Part shown: positions 24,272 to 32,489 of the stretch, piece after piece
Layout of the letters: every line of letters starts with the position of its first letter
Numbering within the stretch: position 1 is the first letter of the stretch
Translations under genes and position numbers: made by a program
Assembly (NCBI GenBank): GCA_002790365.1
Contig: PFVA01000006.1
Coordinates: 3,992 to 38,867, forward strand
Direction of reading: 5' to 3'
Source of the DNA: Ignavibacteriales bacterium CG_4_9_14_3_um_filter_30_11
GTDB taxonomy: Bacteria; Bacteroidota; Ignavibacteria; Ignavibacteriales; Ignavibacteriaceae
DNA length: 34,876 nucleotides
Notes under the pieces: generated by a model
The model's database searches: none
Seen by the model: only the letters and a program-made list of their open reading frames with translations
What the model was told of the DNA's origin: nothing

Positions 24272-26905
24272 TTAAAAACCCAAAGCAAATTTAAATATAG
24301 CAGTCACACTTTCGGAGGACCTGGCTATTGTAAGTGAAAGGTTGGCAGTTCTTTCTATAAATGATAGCCAAATTCCACCACCGTATGATGGATGCCACTT
24401 TTCTGAATTATCACCTTCAACAAATACCCTTCCTGTTTCAATAAAAGTATGAAATCCAAATTTTCCGGGAATTATTAGTGACCATTTTCCTAAGTAAGTT
24501 CTAATTTCAGCCTGCCCGAATAAAGAAGCGTCACCGGAAAACCTCTCCCTTCTGTAGCCTCTCAGATTTTCACTTCCGCCAAGAAATTCTGCTTCAAAAA
24601 AAGGATATTTATTCCAGACTTTTCCGCCGCCTGTACGCAATGCTAGTGTTGTTTTACTAATCAAATCAGTAGTAAAGAAATGTCTAATATCAAAGTTCAA
24701 TTTATAAAACGACTCAACATTATCAAATAACTCTGGATAAACAGAGCCATCTAATCTAAAATAACTTCCGGTATAAGTATTATCAGGATTATCTCGCGAA
24801 TCAATTTCAAAATTCAAATCTATTTTAAACAAACTAAATTTACCAAGTCCGTAATTTCCAAATATAAAATTATTTAACAGTGAATTATTAACTAAAGAGG
24901 TATTCTGGTACGAATAGCTTAATCCAATCCCGGTAGAATTATTCTTGAACAGCCTGAATTGAATAGACGGATTAATTTCATATCTTTTTTGTTCAACCAT
25001 ATAAAAATTTGTTTCATCAAGATCGCTGTTGTAAATGGTTTCGTTGCCAAACCCGTAATACCTTGAAAATTTTAGTTCGGTGCTTTGCAGAAATAATTGT
25101 AAGTTTGTATTTTTAATTAATGAATTAAAAATTCCATTGTAATAAATATTCGTACTTTTAGGGTCTGTAGAATAAGAAGCAAAAAAAGTCATTTTATAAG
25201 AAAATGGTTCAACTCTAAAACCATAACTGGTTAAAACCTCAGAGCCTCCAAAAGTTAATCCATTATCACTGTCAAATTGAATAAAAGGGAAGAATTTAAG
25301 TCTGCTGCCCCTGTCATTAACAGCCGGTTCATATTTTTCAGTGTCAGTCTTTGGTTCAGAGTATTTGGAATCATCTACTTTAGTTCTGTTATTCTTATTA
25401 AAGATAGATTTTTTTCCACTGTCATAAACAAATATTTTATTTTTAGAATAATTCACAACTTCATCTTTGCCGTCTCCGGTTATCAGCCTTATAGTGGGGC
25501 TTATATCAACTTCACCGGATACTGTTACTTTATCGTCTCCATCTAACATGTAGACCCTTATTTCATCAGTCATTGTATTCTCAAAAGTTCTGGTAAAAAA
25601 AACTTTCCCATTCTTTTCGCCAGTTTTTTTATCCATTTTATATAAAGTTATTAAAGTATGCTGATCATCCAATAACTTTATTTCTACAAAATCATCTTTG
25701 TTACTTCCCCATATATCTACTGTCTGCTGAATCATTTCATAATATTTCTCAGAAATATCTGTCAATAAATTTCTTCTCGAGAGTAATTTTGAAATTATCT
25801 CCTGTCCTGCAATTTTAAATTGTTCATCCGGCAACTTGTTTACAGCAGAACGAATAACATCATCTGTTACTTTACTTAAGACATAAGTTGTTACAGAATC
25901 CCACTCAGGTTTTGTTATTTCTACTAAATATCTTCTGTCAAGATATCGTCCGCTCCAGGTTATATCTTGAATTGGCGGGTACTCGTTCCCAAAATTATTT
26001 AATTGAGGTATATAATACTCGGCTAAAGATGGCCCAATGCCGTCAAATTTTGAAAATGCTTGGTCCCGGTCCCGTGGAATTGGGTACCAGGTTTCAATAT
26101 TATTTTTTTTAAATCTGCCCCATCTCCACTGTTCTACATGCCTGTCCCAGTCTCCTAAAAAAATATCTAAAAGCCTTGCTTTAAGAAATTCAGTGGAATT
26201 TACTTTTTCACTTCTCTTATCTTCCAGTCTGTGCATTAATTTAAAAGTCCCTACTACCTTTTCAGCACCTTCAAAATTAAGTACTTCGTTTTCATCATTT
26301 TCATCGGGGTTTAATTCTATTGTGCCTAATAATCCGCCAAACTCTTTTTGGAATTCACCCAGCTTACTATCATCTGGTAAAATTACAAGTTTAGGAATTG
26401 ACTGCAATACCCCTGCAGATTTTAAAATCGAGGCTACAATAAGCGAAGCAAATGGATTGGAACTGCTTATTTGATCTTGTACAATATCGGCTACCACAGT
26501 GTTTTGTAAATCCTTGGGCAAAACCTTAGCAGGGTCTTTGTCAAGTGATCTGAATTTCCAAACCAGGCTATCTTTATCCTTAAACCTTAATGTCTTTGTT
26601 TGAAGTCCACCGCCTTTTTTTAATGGAACAAGTCCGCCCCCAAATTTATCTAGTTCTAAAATTTCAACTTCAACCGGTAATGTCCATAGCTCGCGCCAAT
26701 GTTTCCCGAAGAACAATTTATGCATCCAACCGGCTTCATAATTTACACCGGGGATCACATTATTTTTTATATCTGAAGTATATTTTGGGTCGTCAATATT
26801 CTGTGATAATAATTCAGTTGAAAGAGTTATTAAAATGAAGAGAAAGGACTTAATAACATTCTTTATCTTATCAATTCTAATTTGACAGATATTCATAAAT
26901 TTCAT
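24272..26905 (-). CDS. Outer-membrane protein: kinase-like N-terminal region fused to an Omp85/BamA-type barrel
   Basis: The 877-residue protein has an N-terminal export signal (IKSFLFILITLSTELLSQ). Residues about 85-340 resemble an atypical kinase core (HipA/Fam20/CotH-like). There is a Gly-rich loop GGGLQTKTLRF, a possible ATP lysine in VWKFRS (Lys117), a catalytic-loop motif LGDWDRH (Asp254) and a metal motif PRDRDQAF (Asp279, Asp281). A beta-rich middle with LDGDDKVTVSG and LITGDGKDEV follows. The C-terminal 340 residues look like a D15-type barrel with LRGYRRERFSGD and a terminal Phe. The start lies inside the end of ppk1 (29-base overlap; ATG 26896 is an alternative). The barrel call is firm; kinase activity is inference. 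Confidence 0.8.
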   Translation of the reverse strand: MKFMNICQIRIDKIKNVIKSFLFILITLSTELLSQNIDDPKYTSDIKNNVIPGVNYEAGWMHKLFFGKHWRELWTLPVEVEILELDKFGGGLVPLKKGGGLQTKTLRFKDKDSLVWKFRSLDKDPAKVLPKDLQNTVVADIVQDQISSSNPFASLIVASILKSAGVLQSIPKLVILPDDSKLGEFQKEFGGLLGTIELNPDENDENEVLNFEGAEKVVGTFKLMHRLEDKRSEKVNSTEFLKARLLDIFLGDWDRHVEQWRWGRFKKNNIETWYPIPRDRDQAFSKFDGIGPSLAEYYIPQLNNFGNEYPPIQDITWSGRYLDRRYLVEITKPEWDSVTTYVLSKVTDDVIRSAVNKLPDEQFKIAGQEIISKLLSRRNLLTDISEKYYEMIQQTVDIWGSNKDDFVEIKLLDDQHTLITLYKMDKKTGEKNGKVFFTRTFENTMTDEIRVYMLDGDDKVTVSGEVDISPTIRLITGDGKDEVVNYSKNKIFVYDSGKKSIFNKNNRTKVDDSKYSEPKTDTEKYEPAVNDRGSRLKFFPFIQFDSDNGLTFGGSEVLTSYGFRVEPFSYKMTFFASYSTDPKSTNIYYNGIFNSLIKNTNLQLFLQSTELKFSRYYGFGNETIYNSDLDETNFYMVEQKRYEINPSIQFRLFKNNSTGIGLSYSYQNTSLVNNSLLNNFIFGNYGLGKFSLFKIDLNFEIDSRDNPDNTYTGSYFRLDGSVYPELFDNVESFYKLNFDIRHFFTTDLISKTTLALRTGGGKVWNKYPFFEAEFLGGSENLRGYRRERFSGDASLFGQAEIRTYLGKWSLIIPGKFGFHTFIETGRVFVEGDNSEKWHPSYGGGIWLSFIERTANLSLTIARSSESVTAIFKFALGF

Positions 26906-28916
26906 ATTGTGATCTTATCTTTTTAACTGAATTAGACTTTACAAACGGATTGCTTTGCTTAATGTTTATTTTTCTGGCTTTTACATTGTCGTTTAATTGA
27001 ATTGCAATCAACTCTTTAAGAATTTTTCTTGTATGATCGCTATAAATTGGGAATGCTATTTCTATTCGTCGTTTAAAATTTCTTGTCATCCAATCTGCTG
27101 ATGCCAGATAAATATCTTCGCTACCGTTATTATGAAAAATATAAACTCTTGAGTGTTCAAGGTACCTGTCTATTATGCTTATCACAATTATATTTTCACT
27201 TAGTCCGACAACACCAGGTATAAGACAGCATATACCCCTGACAATAATTTTGATCTTAACACCTGCCTGCGAAGCATTGTAGAGTTTTTTTATTATTTTT
27301 TTATCTTCAAGTGAATTTAATTTTAAAGTAATTTTTGCTTCTTTACCTTTTAATGCGTTTTTGATTTCATTATCTATTTTATTTATGAATTCATTTCTGA
27401 GATAAAAAGGAGCAACCAGCAAGTGCTCAAATTCCGGCATTTTAATTTTTTGTTCTAACAAGCTAAATACTTTCACAACATCTTCCGTGATTCGATCATC
27501 AGCTGTAAAAAATCCAAAATCGCTGTAAATTTTTGAAGTATTTTCATTAAAGTTACCAGTAGAAAGATAAGCATAATATTTATTCCGTTCATTCTCTGTT
27601 TTATTTATAAGACAAATTTTACAATGTACTTTTAATCCGGGGAAACTGTAGAGTACTTTTACACCGGCTTTTTCAAGTTCATCGGCATTTTTAAAATTAG
27701 ATTCTTCATCAAATCGTGCTTTTACTTCAACAAAAACTGTTACTGCTTTTTTATTTTTTGCAGCATTAATTAATGCTTTTATAATTTTTGAGTCTGACGA
27801 TGTACGGTATAGAGTAATTTTTATAGACTTAACAGACGGATCGTTTGCAGATTCGTCCAAAAAATTAATTACATGCTCATAAGATTGATAAGGGAAATTT
27901 ATTAATCGATCCTGTCGGGAGATTATATTAAATACACTTTCTCCGGGTAGAAACCCTGCTGCCCTGTGAGGTATGTGTTGTGGAAACGATAATGAATTTA
28001 TTCCAAAGGATGGAAATTCGAATAAATCATTAAGATTGTGATATCTACCCCCAGATATTAAATCTTCTTTTTTTAAATCAAAGGCTTTTTTAAGAATTCT
28101 TAATAAACTTTTAGGCATTTTAGAATCATATAAAAATCTGCTCGGTAATCCTGTATTTCTTTTTGATAATGCTTTTTTAATTTTTTCAAGCAAATTGCCA
28201 TGATATTCATCATCAATATATAGATCTGCATCGCGTGTAAGTTTTATTGAATAAGATTCTTCAACATTATATCCCGGAAATATTTTTTCTAGATTATTTC
28301 TTATAACATCTTCAATGAAAATAACAAGTTTTTTTTCTTTCACTTCGGGGAGTATAATAAATCTGGGTAACTTGTCCGTTGGTATTTCAATTATAGATAT
28401 ACGGCTTATTGTTTTCTTTGCTTTTATACCGTTCTTTTTAACAAGCCTACATGCAAGATAAATACCTTTATTTTTTAAGAACACTTTCATGTAAATGCCG
28501 GCTAATAACATCGGCTTAATATGAGAAATAACCTGGTGGTTAAAATACTCACTAATGAACTCCAGGTTTGACGAAGAAAGATTTTGAGAATCCAATAAAT
28601 AAATATTATTTTTTTTTAATTTAATGAATACTTCTTTAATAATAGTTCCGTATTCTTCCTGGTGAGTGTTAACAACTTTCTGAATTTTATTGAGGAGTTT
28701 TTGTGATTCAAGATTAATTTTATCTTTTCCTTTTATCAAACTTCTAAGGATAGCAACTCTAACACGAAAGAATTCATCAAGATTTGACGAAAAAATTGCA
28801 AGAAATTTAATTCTTTCAAAAAGCGGAACCGATTGATCCGCTGCTTCCTGAAGAACCCGATGATTAAAAGCAAGCCAACTTAATTCCCGGTCAAAATATT
28901 TACTTGTTTTTGCCAT
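26877..28916 (-). CDS. ppk1: Polyphosphate kinase 1
   Basis: The enzyme builds polyphosphate from ATP. The 679-residue product has the N-terminal FDRELSWLAFNHRVLQEA and FSSNLDEFFRVRV, then the catalytic domain EVKARFDEESN. Phospho-accepting His431 is in GLKVHCKICL (H435 of E. coli), and His588 is in DRYLEHSRVYIF (H592). The position of E. coli H454 is Tyr450 (YYAYLSTGNFNENT). Length is normal. It lies in one direction with the HD and DUF5706 genes upstream and overlaps the kinase-barrel gene downstream, which suggests coupled translation with that protein. Confidence 0.95.
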   Translation of the reverse strand: MAKTSKYFDRELSWLAFNHRVLQEAADQSVPLFERIKFLAIFSSNLDEFFRVRVAILRSLIKGKDKINLESQKLLNKIQKVVNTHQEEYGTIIKEVFIKLKKNNIYLLDSQNLSSSNLEFISEYFNHQVISHIKPMLLAGIYMKVFLKNKGIYLACRLVKKNGIKAKKTISRISIIEIPTDKLPRFIILPEVKEKKLVIFIEDVIRNNLEKIFPGYNVEESYSIKLTRDADLYIDDEYHGNLLEKIKKALSKRNTGLPSRFLYDSKMPKSLLRILKKAFDLKKEDLISGGRYHNLNDLFEFPSFGINSLSFPQHIPHRAAGFLPGESVFNIISRQDRLINFPYQSYEHVINFLDESANDPSVKSIKITLYRTSSDSKIIKALINAAKNKKAVTVFVEVKARFDEESNFKNADELEKAGVKVLYSFPGLKVHCKICLINKTENERNKYYAYLSTGNFNENTSKIYSDFGFFTADDRITEDVVKVFSLLEQKIKMPEFEHLLVAPFYLRNEFINKIDNEIKNALKGKEAKITLKLNSLEDKKIIKKLYNASQAGVKIKIIVRGICCLIPGVVGLSENIIVISIIDRYLEHSRVYIFHNNGSEDIYLASADWMTRNFKRRIEIAFPIYSDHTRKILKELIAIQLNDNVKARKINIKQSNPFVKSNSVKKIRSQYEIYEYLSN

Positions 28917-28931
28917 AGCTCTATTATCTAA

Positions 28932-28952
28932 TTGTGAAAATATTATTCACAA
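28932..28952. repeat. Short inverted repeat before ppk1
   Basis: TTGTGAA (28932-28938) and TTCACAA (28946-28952) are perfect complements around an AATATTA loop, about 16 bases upstream of the ppk1 start codon on the - strand. It could be an operator or an mRNA hairpin limiting ppk1 translation. Confidence 0.55.
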
Positions 28953-28956
28953 AATT

Positions 28957-29028
28957 AATAACTCATCTTACGCAAAAAGTGAACAGTGAAAAGATGACAT
29001 CTTTCAGCTTTGCGTAACATCAGTTATT
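28957..29028. repeat. Long imperfect inverted repeat between the DUF5706 gene and ppk1
   Basis: AATAACTCATCTTACGCAAA (28957-28976) pairs with TTTGCGTAACATCAGTTATT (29009-29028) at 18 of 20 positions. A smaller dyad, AAGATG-a-CATCTT, lies between. The right arm reaches the stop codon of the DUF5706 gene. It could act as an attenuator or processing site, or be a small mobile palindrome. No long T-run follows on the - strand. Confidence 0.7.
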
Positions 29029-29641
29029 AAATAAACCCTTCAACGCCTGGAGCAAATATAATTGCAATTGTAAAAGCAATAACTGAAACAATTATACCGT
29101 ACATAAAAAAATTATAACAAAGCCTTAATTTTTTATATTTATCGCCTAGTACTTGCCCGAGATAATAAAAATCCTTAATCATACTTCCATAAAGATATTC
29201 ACTATCTTCAATCATCTGATGCATTCCCCAATCGAATGTTTTAAGGTCCATATTATAAAAATTTCCAAAGAAAAGAAGATTGGTTTCTCTCGCATTAATA
29301 TCCTCGGCTGTAAAAACGCCTGAAGTGATTTTAGGGCGGGTTACGGTAATTGCTATAATTAAAGTGGACAAACTTACAATAGTTAATATTGCTGATGGTA
29401 TAATAAGATAAGGATTTGTGTCGAGGCTTTTTGCAAGAAATGCGACTATTGCAGTAAGTATTAATGTATTCACACTGATCATAATATTAGCCTTACTATC
29501 CGCCATTGAACTAAATTCTACATGTGTTCTAATTGTATTACGGAACATAGTTTCAACACCACGCCCGATTTTTATATCCATTTGTTTTTTGCTGAATTCA
29601 TCCTGAATAGAACCATTTTTTGTTTTATCAACTTTTTTCAT
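29027..29641 (-). CDS. DUF5706 (Pycsar-effector-like) membrane protein
   Basis: The 204-residue protein has the DUF5706 hallmark RTHVEFSSMADSKANIMISV, leading into a membrane helix (NTLILTAIVAFLAKSL). A second helix pair is formed by YLIIPSAILTIVSLSTLIIA and the C-terminal MYGIIVSVIAFTIAIIF. This domain (PycTM) forms the membrane-damaging effector of Pycsar anti-phage systems. No pyrimidine cyclase is visible here, so a defence role is not shown. The start ATG 29641 overlaps the stop of the HD gene (TGATG), and GAGGAGG lies inside the end of that gene. In other genomes HD and DUF5706 occur fused in one protein. Confidence 0.85.
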   Translation of the reverse strand: MKKVDKTKNGSIQDEFSKKQMDIKIGRGVETMFRNTIRTHVEFSSMADSKANIMISVNTLILTAIVAFLAKSLDTNPYLIIPSAILTIVSLSTLIIAITVTRPKITSGVFTAEDINARETNLLFFGNFYNMDLKTFDWGMHQMIEDSEYLYGSMIKDFYYLGQVLGDKYKKLRLCYNFFMYGIIVSVIAFTIAIIFAPGVEGFI

Positions 29642-30231
29642 CACCTCCTCTTTTTTTTTTGGAGTTTGATTATGTTTTTTTGTCTTTTATCAGAATAGTT
29701 TTCCAATGCATATTTTGTAAAATAGTTGTTATTATTAATAAACTCCAGAGTTGAATCAATCCAGGTTAATTCATGGATTTCTTTCTTTTCAATATTTTCA
29801 ATTTCGGATTTTAACTTCAACGACTTAGAATAAAATTTTTTCTTCCCGGTGTGAAGTATATCGGAATCACGAAGAATCTTTTGCCCAAGTGTAATCGGAA
29901 TATTTTTAAGATTTGTAGATTGTATTAATTGTTCTATATCTTCAATCTTTTGATTATTAATATTATTTTTTAATAAAAATTCTTTAGCAATTTTACAACT
30001 ATTTAATTCATGTTCATTACAGGAATCTGTTATGCCTGTATCATGAAAAATAGCAGCTACTTTTACTAATTCTAATTTTTCATCAGTAATATTTGTATTA
30101 GCACCAATCTCAATCACATTTTCCAGTACTTCAAGAGTGTGGGACAAATTATGATAGGTAAATTCATCAGTAAGTTTTTCATCAAATAGTTGTGTGACAT
30201 AATTGAGCGCTAATTGAGTAATATTTTTCAT
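29641..30231 (-). CDS. HD-domain phosphohydrolase
   Basis: The 196-residue protein has the HD metal-binding pattern: His31 (YHNLSH), His63-Asp64 (VKVAAIFHDTG), His74 and Asp124 (LRDSDILH). HD enzymes hydrolyse nucleotides or cyclic nucleotides and phosphomonoesters; the substrate here is unknown. The C-terminus is very basic (QKNIIKLQKKKRR), and its codons also provide the ribosome binding site for the DUF5706 gene. AAGGA lies five bases before the ATG. It is the first gene of the group that continues through ppk1. Confidence 0.9.
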   Translation of the reverse strand: MKNITQLALNYVTQLFDEKLTDEFTYHNLSHTLEVLENVIEIGANTNITDEKLELVKVAAIFHDTGITDSCNEHELNSCKIAKEFLLKNNINNQKIEDIEQLIQSTNLKNIPITLGQKILRDSDILHTGKKKFYSKSLKLKSEIENIEKKEIHELTWIDSTLEFINNNNYFTKYALENYSDKRQKNIIKLQKKKRR

Positions 30232-30423
30232 TTTATCCTTGTGTTTATTTTGTTAAAAAAATATTGAACATACTAATTATATATTATTAATCTTACCAAA
30301 AGAAGACTTAAATATATATTAAATAGCTTATAAAAAAGTCGTAATAGAGACATTTATTATTTATTAAACAATTTAACAATGATATGGATTTTTCAGAAGT
30401 ATATATTAAGAAAATTATTATAG

Positions 30424-30450
30424 AGTTGCCACGGTTAAAGCGTGACAACT
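30424..30450. repeat. REP-like palindrome after the porin gene
   Basis: AGTTGCCACG (30424-30433) pairs with CGTGACAACT (30441-30450), allowing one G-T pair, around the loop GTTAAAG. It lies ten bases past the porin stop, so it may also end that transcript. A degenerate copy occurs at 32160-32183. Confidence 0.7.
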
Positions 30451-30459
30451 TAAATTGTT

Positions 30460-31740
30460 TTACAGATTAGCAGTGATCATTAAATAAGACCAAAAAGCAG
30501 TGTCATCTCTTTCACTAAAATTAAATTTCATCAAATTACCAGGTAAAAATAAACTACCACCCCAAGTAATAGTTGTTCCTTTAATAAATTTGTAATTTAT
30601 AGTTAAGTCAACTTCCTGACCAAATATATTTTCACTTGTAGGAGTTAAAGATGTACCAACTAAAATATCAGCAGATTTATTTGACATAAAATGATGTAAT
30701 ACAATCCCTAATGAAAACATACTTTCCTTTGGTGTAAAAGTACTTGAAATATAAAAATCGTTTAAGCCAAGGTTATTAGAATTCAAAGGAACATTTATAA
30801 AATAATCCATAAATCCATAGAATTTATGGTTGGTACCATAAGCCGGATTGTAGGAATTGATATCACTTGTCTTAGTTGGATCTGTTCCTGAAAGAAGATC
30901 AACACCAAATCCAAGTTTAGTAATTCCTGTTAAATAATTTCCGCTACCACTTATCAAATAAGCTGATACATCTTTACCTGAATTTTTACCAAATTGGTAA
31001 GCTCCTTCAAATATTGTTGAGAGTCCGACTAAATCACCTGAAAAAGAAGTACCTATAGTAAACAAACTAAATTTGTTAGTATTGGGTACTACATCTGTTC
31101 TGTCAACATCGTAATATCCAAATAGATCTAATTGATTTCCATTTTCAAATATGTTTTTCTGCCAAAAACCGTATATACTATTTGAAGGTGTCGCTGATTG
31201 TGGTAATGGGTAAACATTTGGATTGGCATTACCAATATATTTATTAGATTCCTGCACAGTTAACGCAAACAGATCAAGATTTATTTTATCTGGAGCAATA
31301 TTAAATCTAACTCCGTCAAATGAACGGCCAACAAAGTGCCAACCTACTGCTCCAAAAAATCTTTGTGTACCGTATGAGACTTCAAACCTTCCGGCTTGCA
31401 ATGACCAGTTCCAATCAAAAAGATTATTTAATTTTACATAACCTTGATGTAAATCCAAATTACTTATACTTGTTAAAGAGCCCTGTTCTTGTCCAAAAAC
31501 TCTTGAGTCTGAAATTTGTACAAAGAATGAAACTTTATTTTCTATATCTTTATTAATACCTAACCTTGTTCTCATACTTGTAAATGTAAGTGGATGGGTG
31601 GTATTTGAAAAATCTCTTCCGTCAAGTTCACTACGGATTTGTACTTGCCCCAAATAAGTCCAACCGTTTCCCAGTTCCTGTGTATATGATAAAGTAGATA
31701 ATATCATTATACTAATAATCAAAAAGAAAAATTTCTTCAT
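30460..31740 (-). CDS. Outer-membrane porin-like protein, alginate-export family
   Basis: The 426-residue protein has a clear signal peptide (MKKFFFLIISIMILSTLSYTQ) and alternating beta-strand sequence to the end. The N-terminal part (IRSELDGRDFSNTTHPL, then TSMRTRLGINKDIENKVSFF) and AGRFEVSYGTQRFFG resemble the alginate-export/porin superfamily that is common in this bacterial group. The ligand is unknown. The HD gene follows on the same strand after 228 bases, which hold the REP-like hairpin and an A/T-rich probable promoter region, so it is probably a separate transcript. Confidence 0.75.
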   Translation of the reverse strand: MKKFFFLIISIMILSTLSYTQELGNGWTYLGQVQIRSELDGRDFSNTTHPLTFTSMRTRLGINKDIENKVSFFVQISDSRVFGQEQGSLTSISNLDLHQGYVKLNNLFDWNWSLQAGRFEVSYGTQRFFGAVGWHFVGRSFDGVRFNIAPDKINLDLFALTVQESNKYIGNANPNVYPLPQSATPSNSIYGFWQKNIFENGNQLDLFGYYDVDRTDVVPNTNKFSLFTIGTSFSGDLVGLSTIFEGAYQFGKNSGKDVSAYLISGSGNYLTGITKLGFGVDLLSGTDPTKTSDINSYNPAYGTNHKFYGFMDYFINVPLNSNNLGLNDFYISSTFTPKESMFSLGIVLHHFMSNKSADILVGTSLTPTSENIFGQEVDLTINYKFIKGTTITWGGSLFLPGNLMKFNFSERDDTAFWSYLMITANL

Positions 31741-31970
31741 ATCAAGTTTTCCCGTTTCTATAAAAAAATCCTAAAATCAATATTGCTTATCTGCAGTACA
31801 ATGCAACAAAAATTGAATTTAATTAAAAAAAAGACTTTTTACTCCTATTAAAATATTAAATAAATTTTATCTTAACAAGATTCAATAGAAAATGGATAGG
31901 ACAACTTATTACTCAAAATAGATTATTCTTTTATTCTGATTTGTTTCTTTATTATTAAAAATTAGATTAA

Positions 31971-32186
31971 ATTTTCGCCACTTTTAAAATATTTGATAAA
32001 ATTGGGGAAGAAAATATTTTTGGTAATATTGATGATGCATTAAACAGAGCAAGAGAAATTCTAAATCTACCAAATAAGATAAGGGGAGGTCTAAAAATTT
32101 TTCACCCGATACTGAAAGAGAAGAAAAATAATAATTTTAAAGTAGTTATATATTTTAAGTGTTGTCACGGTTGTAGCGCAACATAA
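31971..32186 (+). pseudogene. Remnant of a SulP-type transporter STAS tail
   Basis: An open frame without start codon encodes FKIFDKIGEENIFGNIDDAL followed by NRAREILNLPNK. This resembles the last helix of the STAS domain at the end of SulP sulfate/anion transporters. It then runs into a degenerate REP-like repeat and ends at TAA 32184-32186. A TAA at 31968 closes the frame upstream. Only the gene's end has survived. The rest of the gap 31741-31970 shows nothing I recognise. Confidence 0.45.
32160..32183. repeat. Degenerate copy of the REP-like palindrome
   Basis: TGTTGTCACGGTTGTAGCG then CAACA matches the 30424 element in order and loop, but its right arm has lost about three bases. The SulP-like remnant's frame reads through it. 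Confidence 0.5.
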
Positions 32187-32287
32187 AACACATAACTGAA
32201 GAAGTAATATCACCATCATCTGTTAAAGAAAATTAAATTAGGGGATTACCTTAGGTTTTCCAGTTGTGAGTAACCGTCACCAATAAC

Positions 32288-32327
32288 AAAGACTGTTGCT
32301 TACGCAACAGTCTTTTTATTTTTTTTT
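32288..32327 (+). terminator. Strong intrinsic terminator, + strand
   Basis: GACTGTTGC (32291-32299) and GCAACAGTC (32304-32312) form a perfect 9-pair stem with a TTAC loop, extended by AAA/TTT, followed by TTTTTATTTTTTTTT. No intact + strand gene lies within several kilobases upstream; only the SulP-like remnant does. Confidence 0.85.
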
Positions 32328-32360
32328 CGTGTATGAAAACTTTGTTTTCAACACTTTAAA

Positions 32361-32389
32361 AAATAAAAAGCCCTCCTTGGGAGGACTTT
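32361..32389 (-). terminator. Intrinsic terminator of tRNA-Ser
   Basis: AAAGCCCTCC (32367-32376) pairs with GGGAGGACTTT (32379-32389) with one G-T pair. On the - strand it is followed by TTTTATTT. It starts about ten bases past the tRNA 3' end. Confidence 0.8.
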
Positions 32390-32399
32390 GTTATTGGTG

Positions 32400-32489
32400 C
32401 GGAGAGGGAGGGATTCGAACCCTCGGTACCGGTTTACCCAGTACGACGGTTTAGCAAACCGTTGGTTTCAGCCACTCACCCACCTCTCC
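32400..32489 (-). tRNA. tRNA-Ser, anticodon GCT
   Basis: The - strand reads GGAGAGG at the 5' end, pairing with CCTCTCC at the 3' end (7 pairs), then discriminator G. The anticodon stem-loop CGGTTTGCTAAACCG gives anticodon GCT (complement of 32453-32455), reading AGC/AGT. A long variable arm (TACTGGGTAAACCGGTA) and the T-loop GGGTTCGAATCCC complete the serine type. The 90-base length fits. CCA is not directly encoded (the next bases are CAC). Confidence 0.95.

Larger units (their letters stand above)
32278..32399. repeat. 14-base inverted repeat enclosing two terminators next to tRNA-Ser
   Basis: CACCAATAACAAAG (32278-32291) is exactly complementary to CTTTGTTATTGGTG (32386-32399). The right copy directly follows the tRNA-Ser 3' end, so each side reads as the same trailer leading into its own terminator hairpin. 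The left copy implies a + strand RNA or gene end upstream that I cannot identify. Confidence 0.6.

Noticed and set aside
29027-30231. Complete Pycsar anti-phage defence system
   Set aside because: The effector-like DUF5706 protein is present, but no pyrimidine nucleotide cyclase gene lies in the window and the neighbours are ppk1 and envelope genes.
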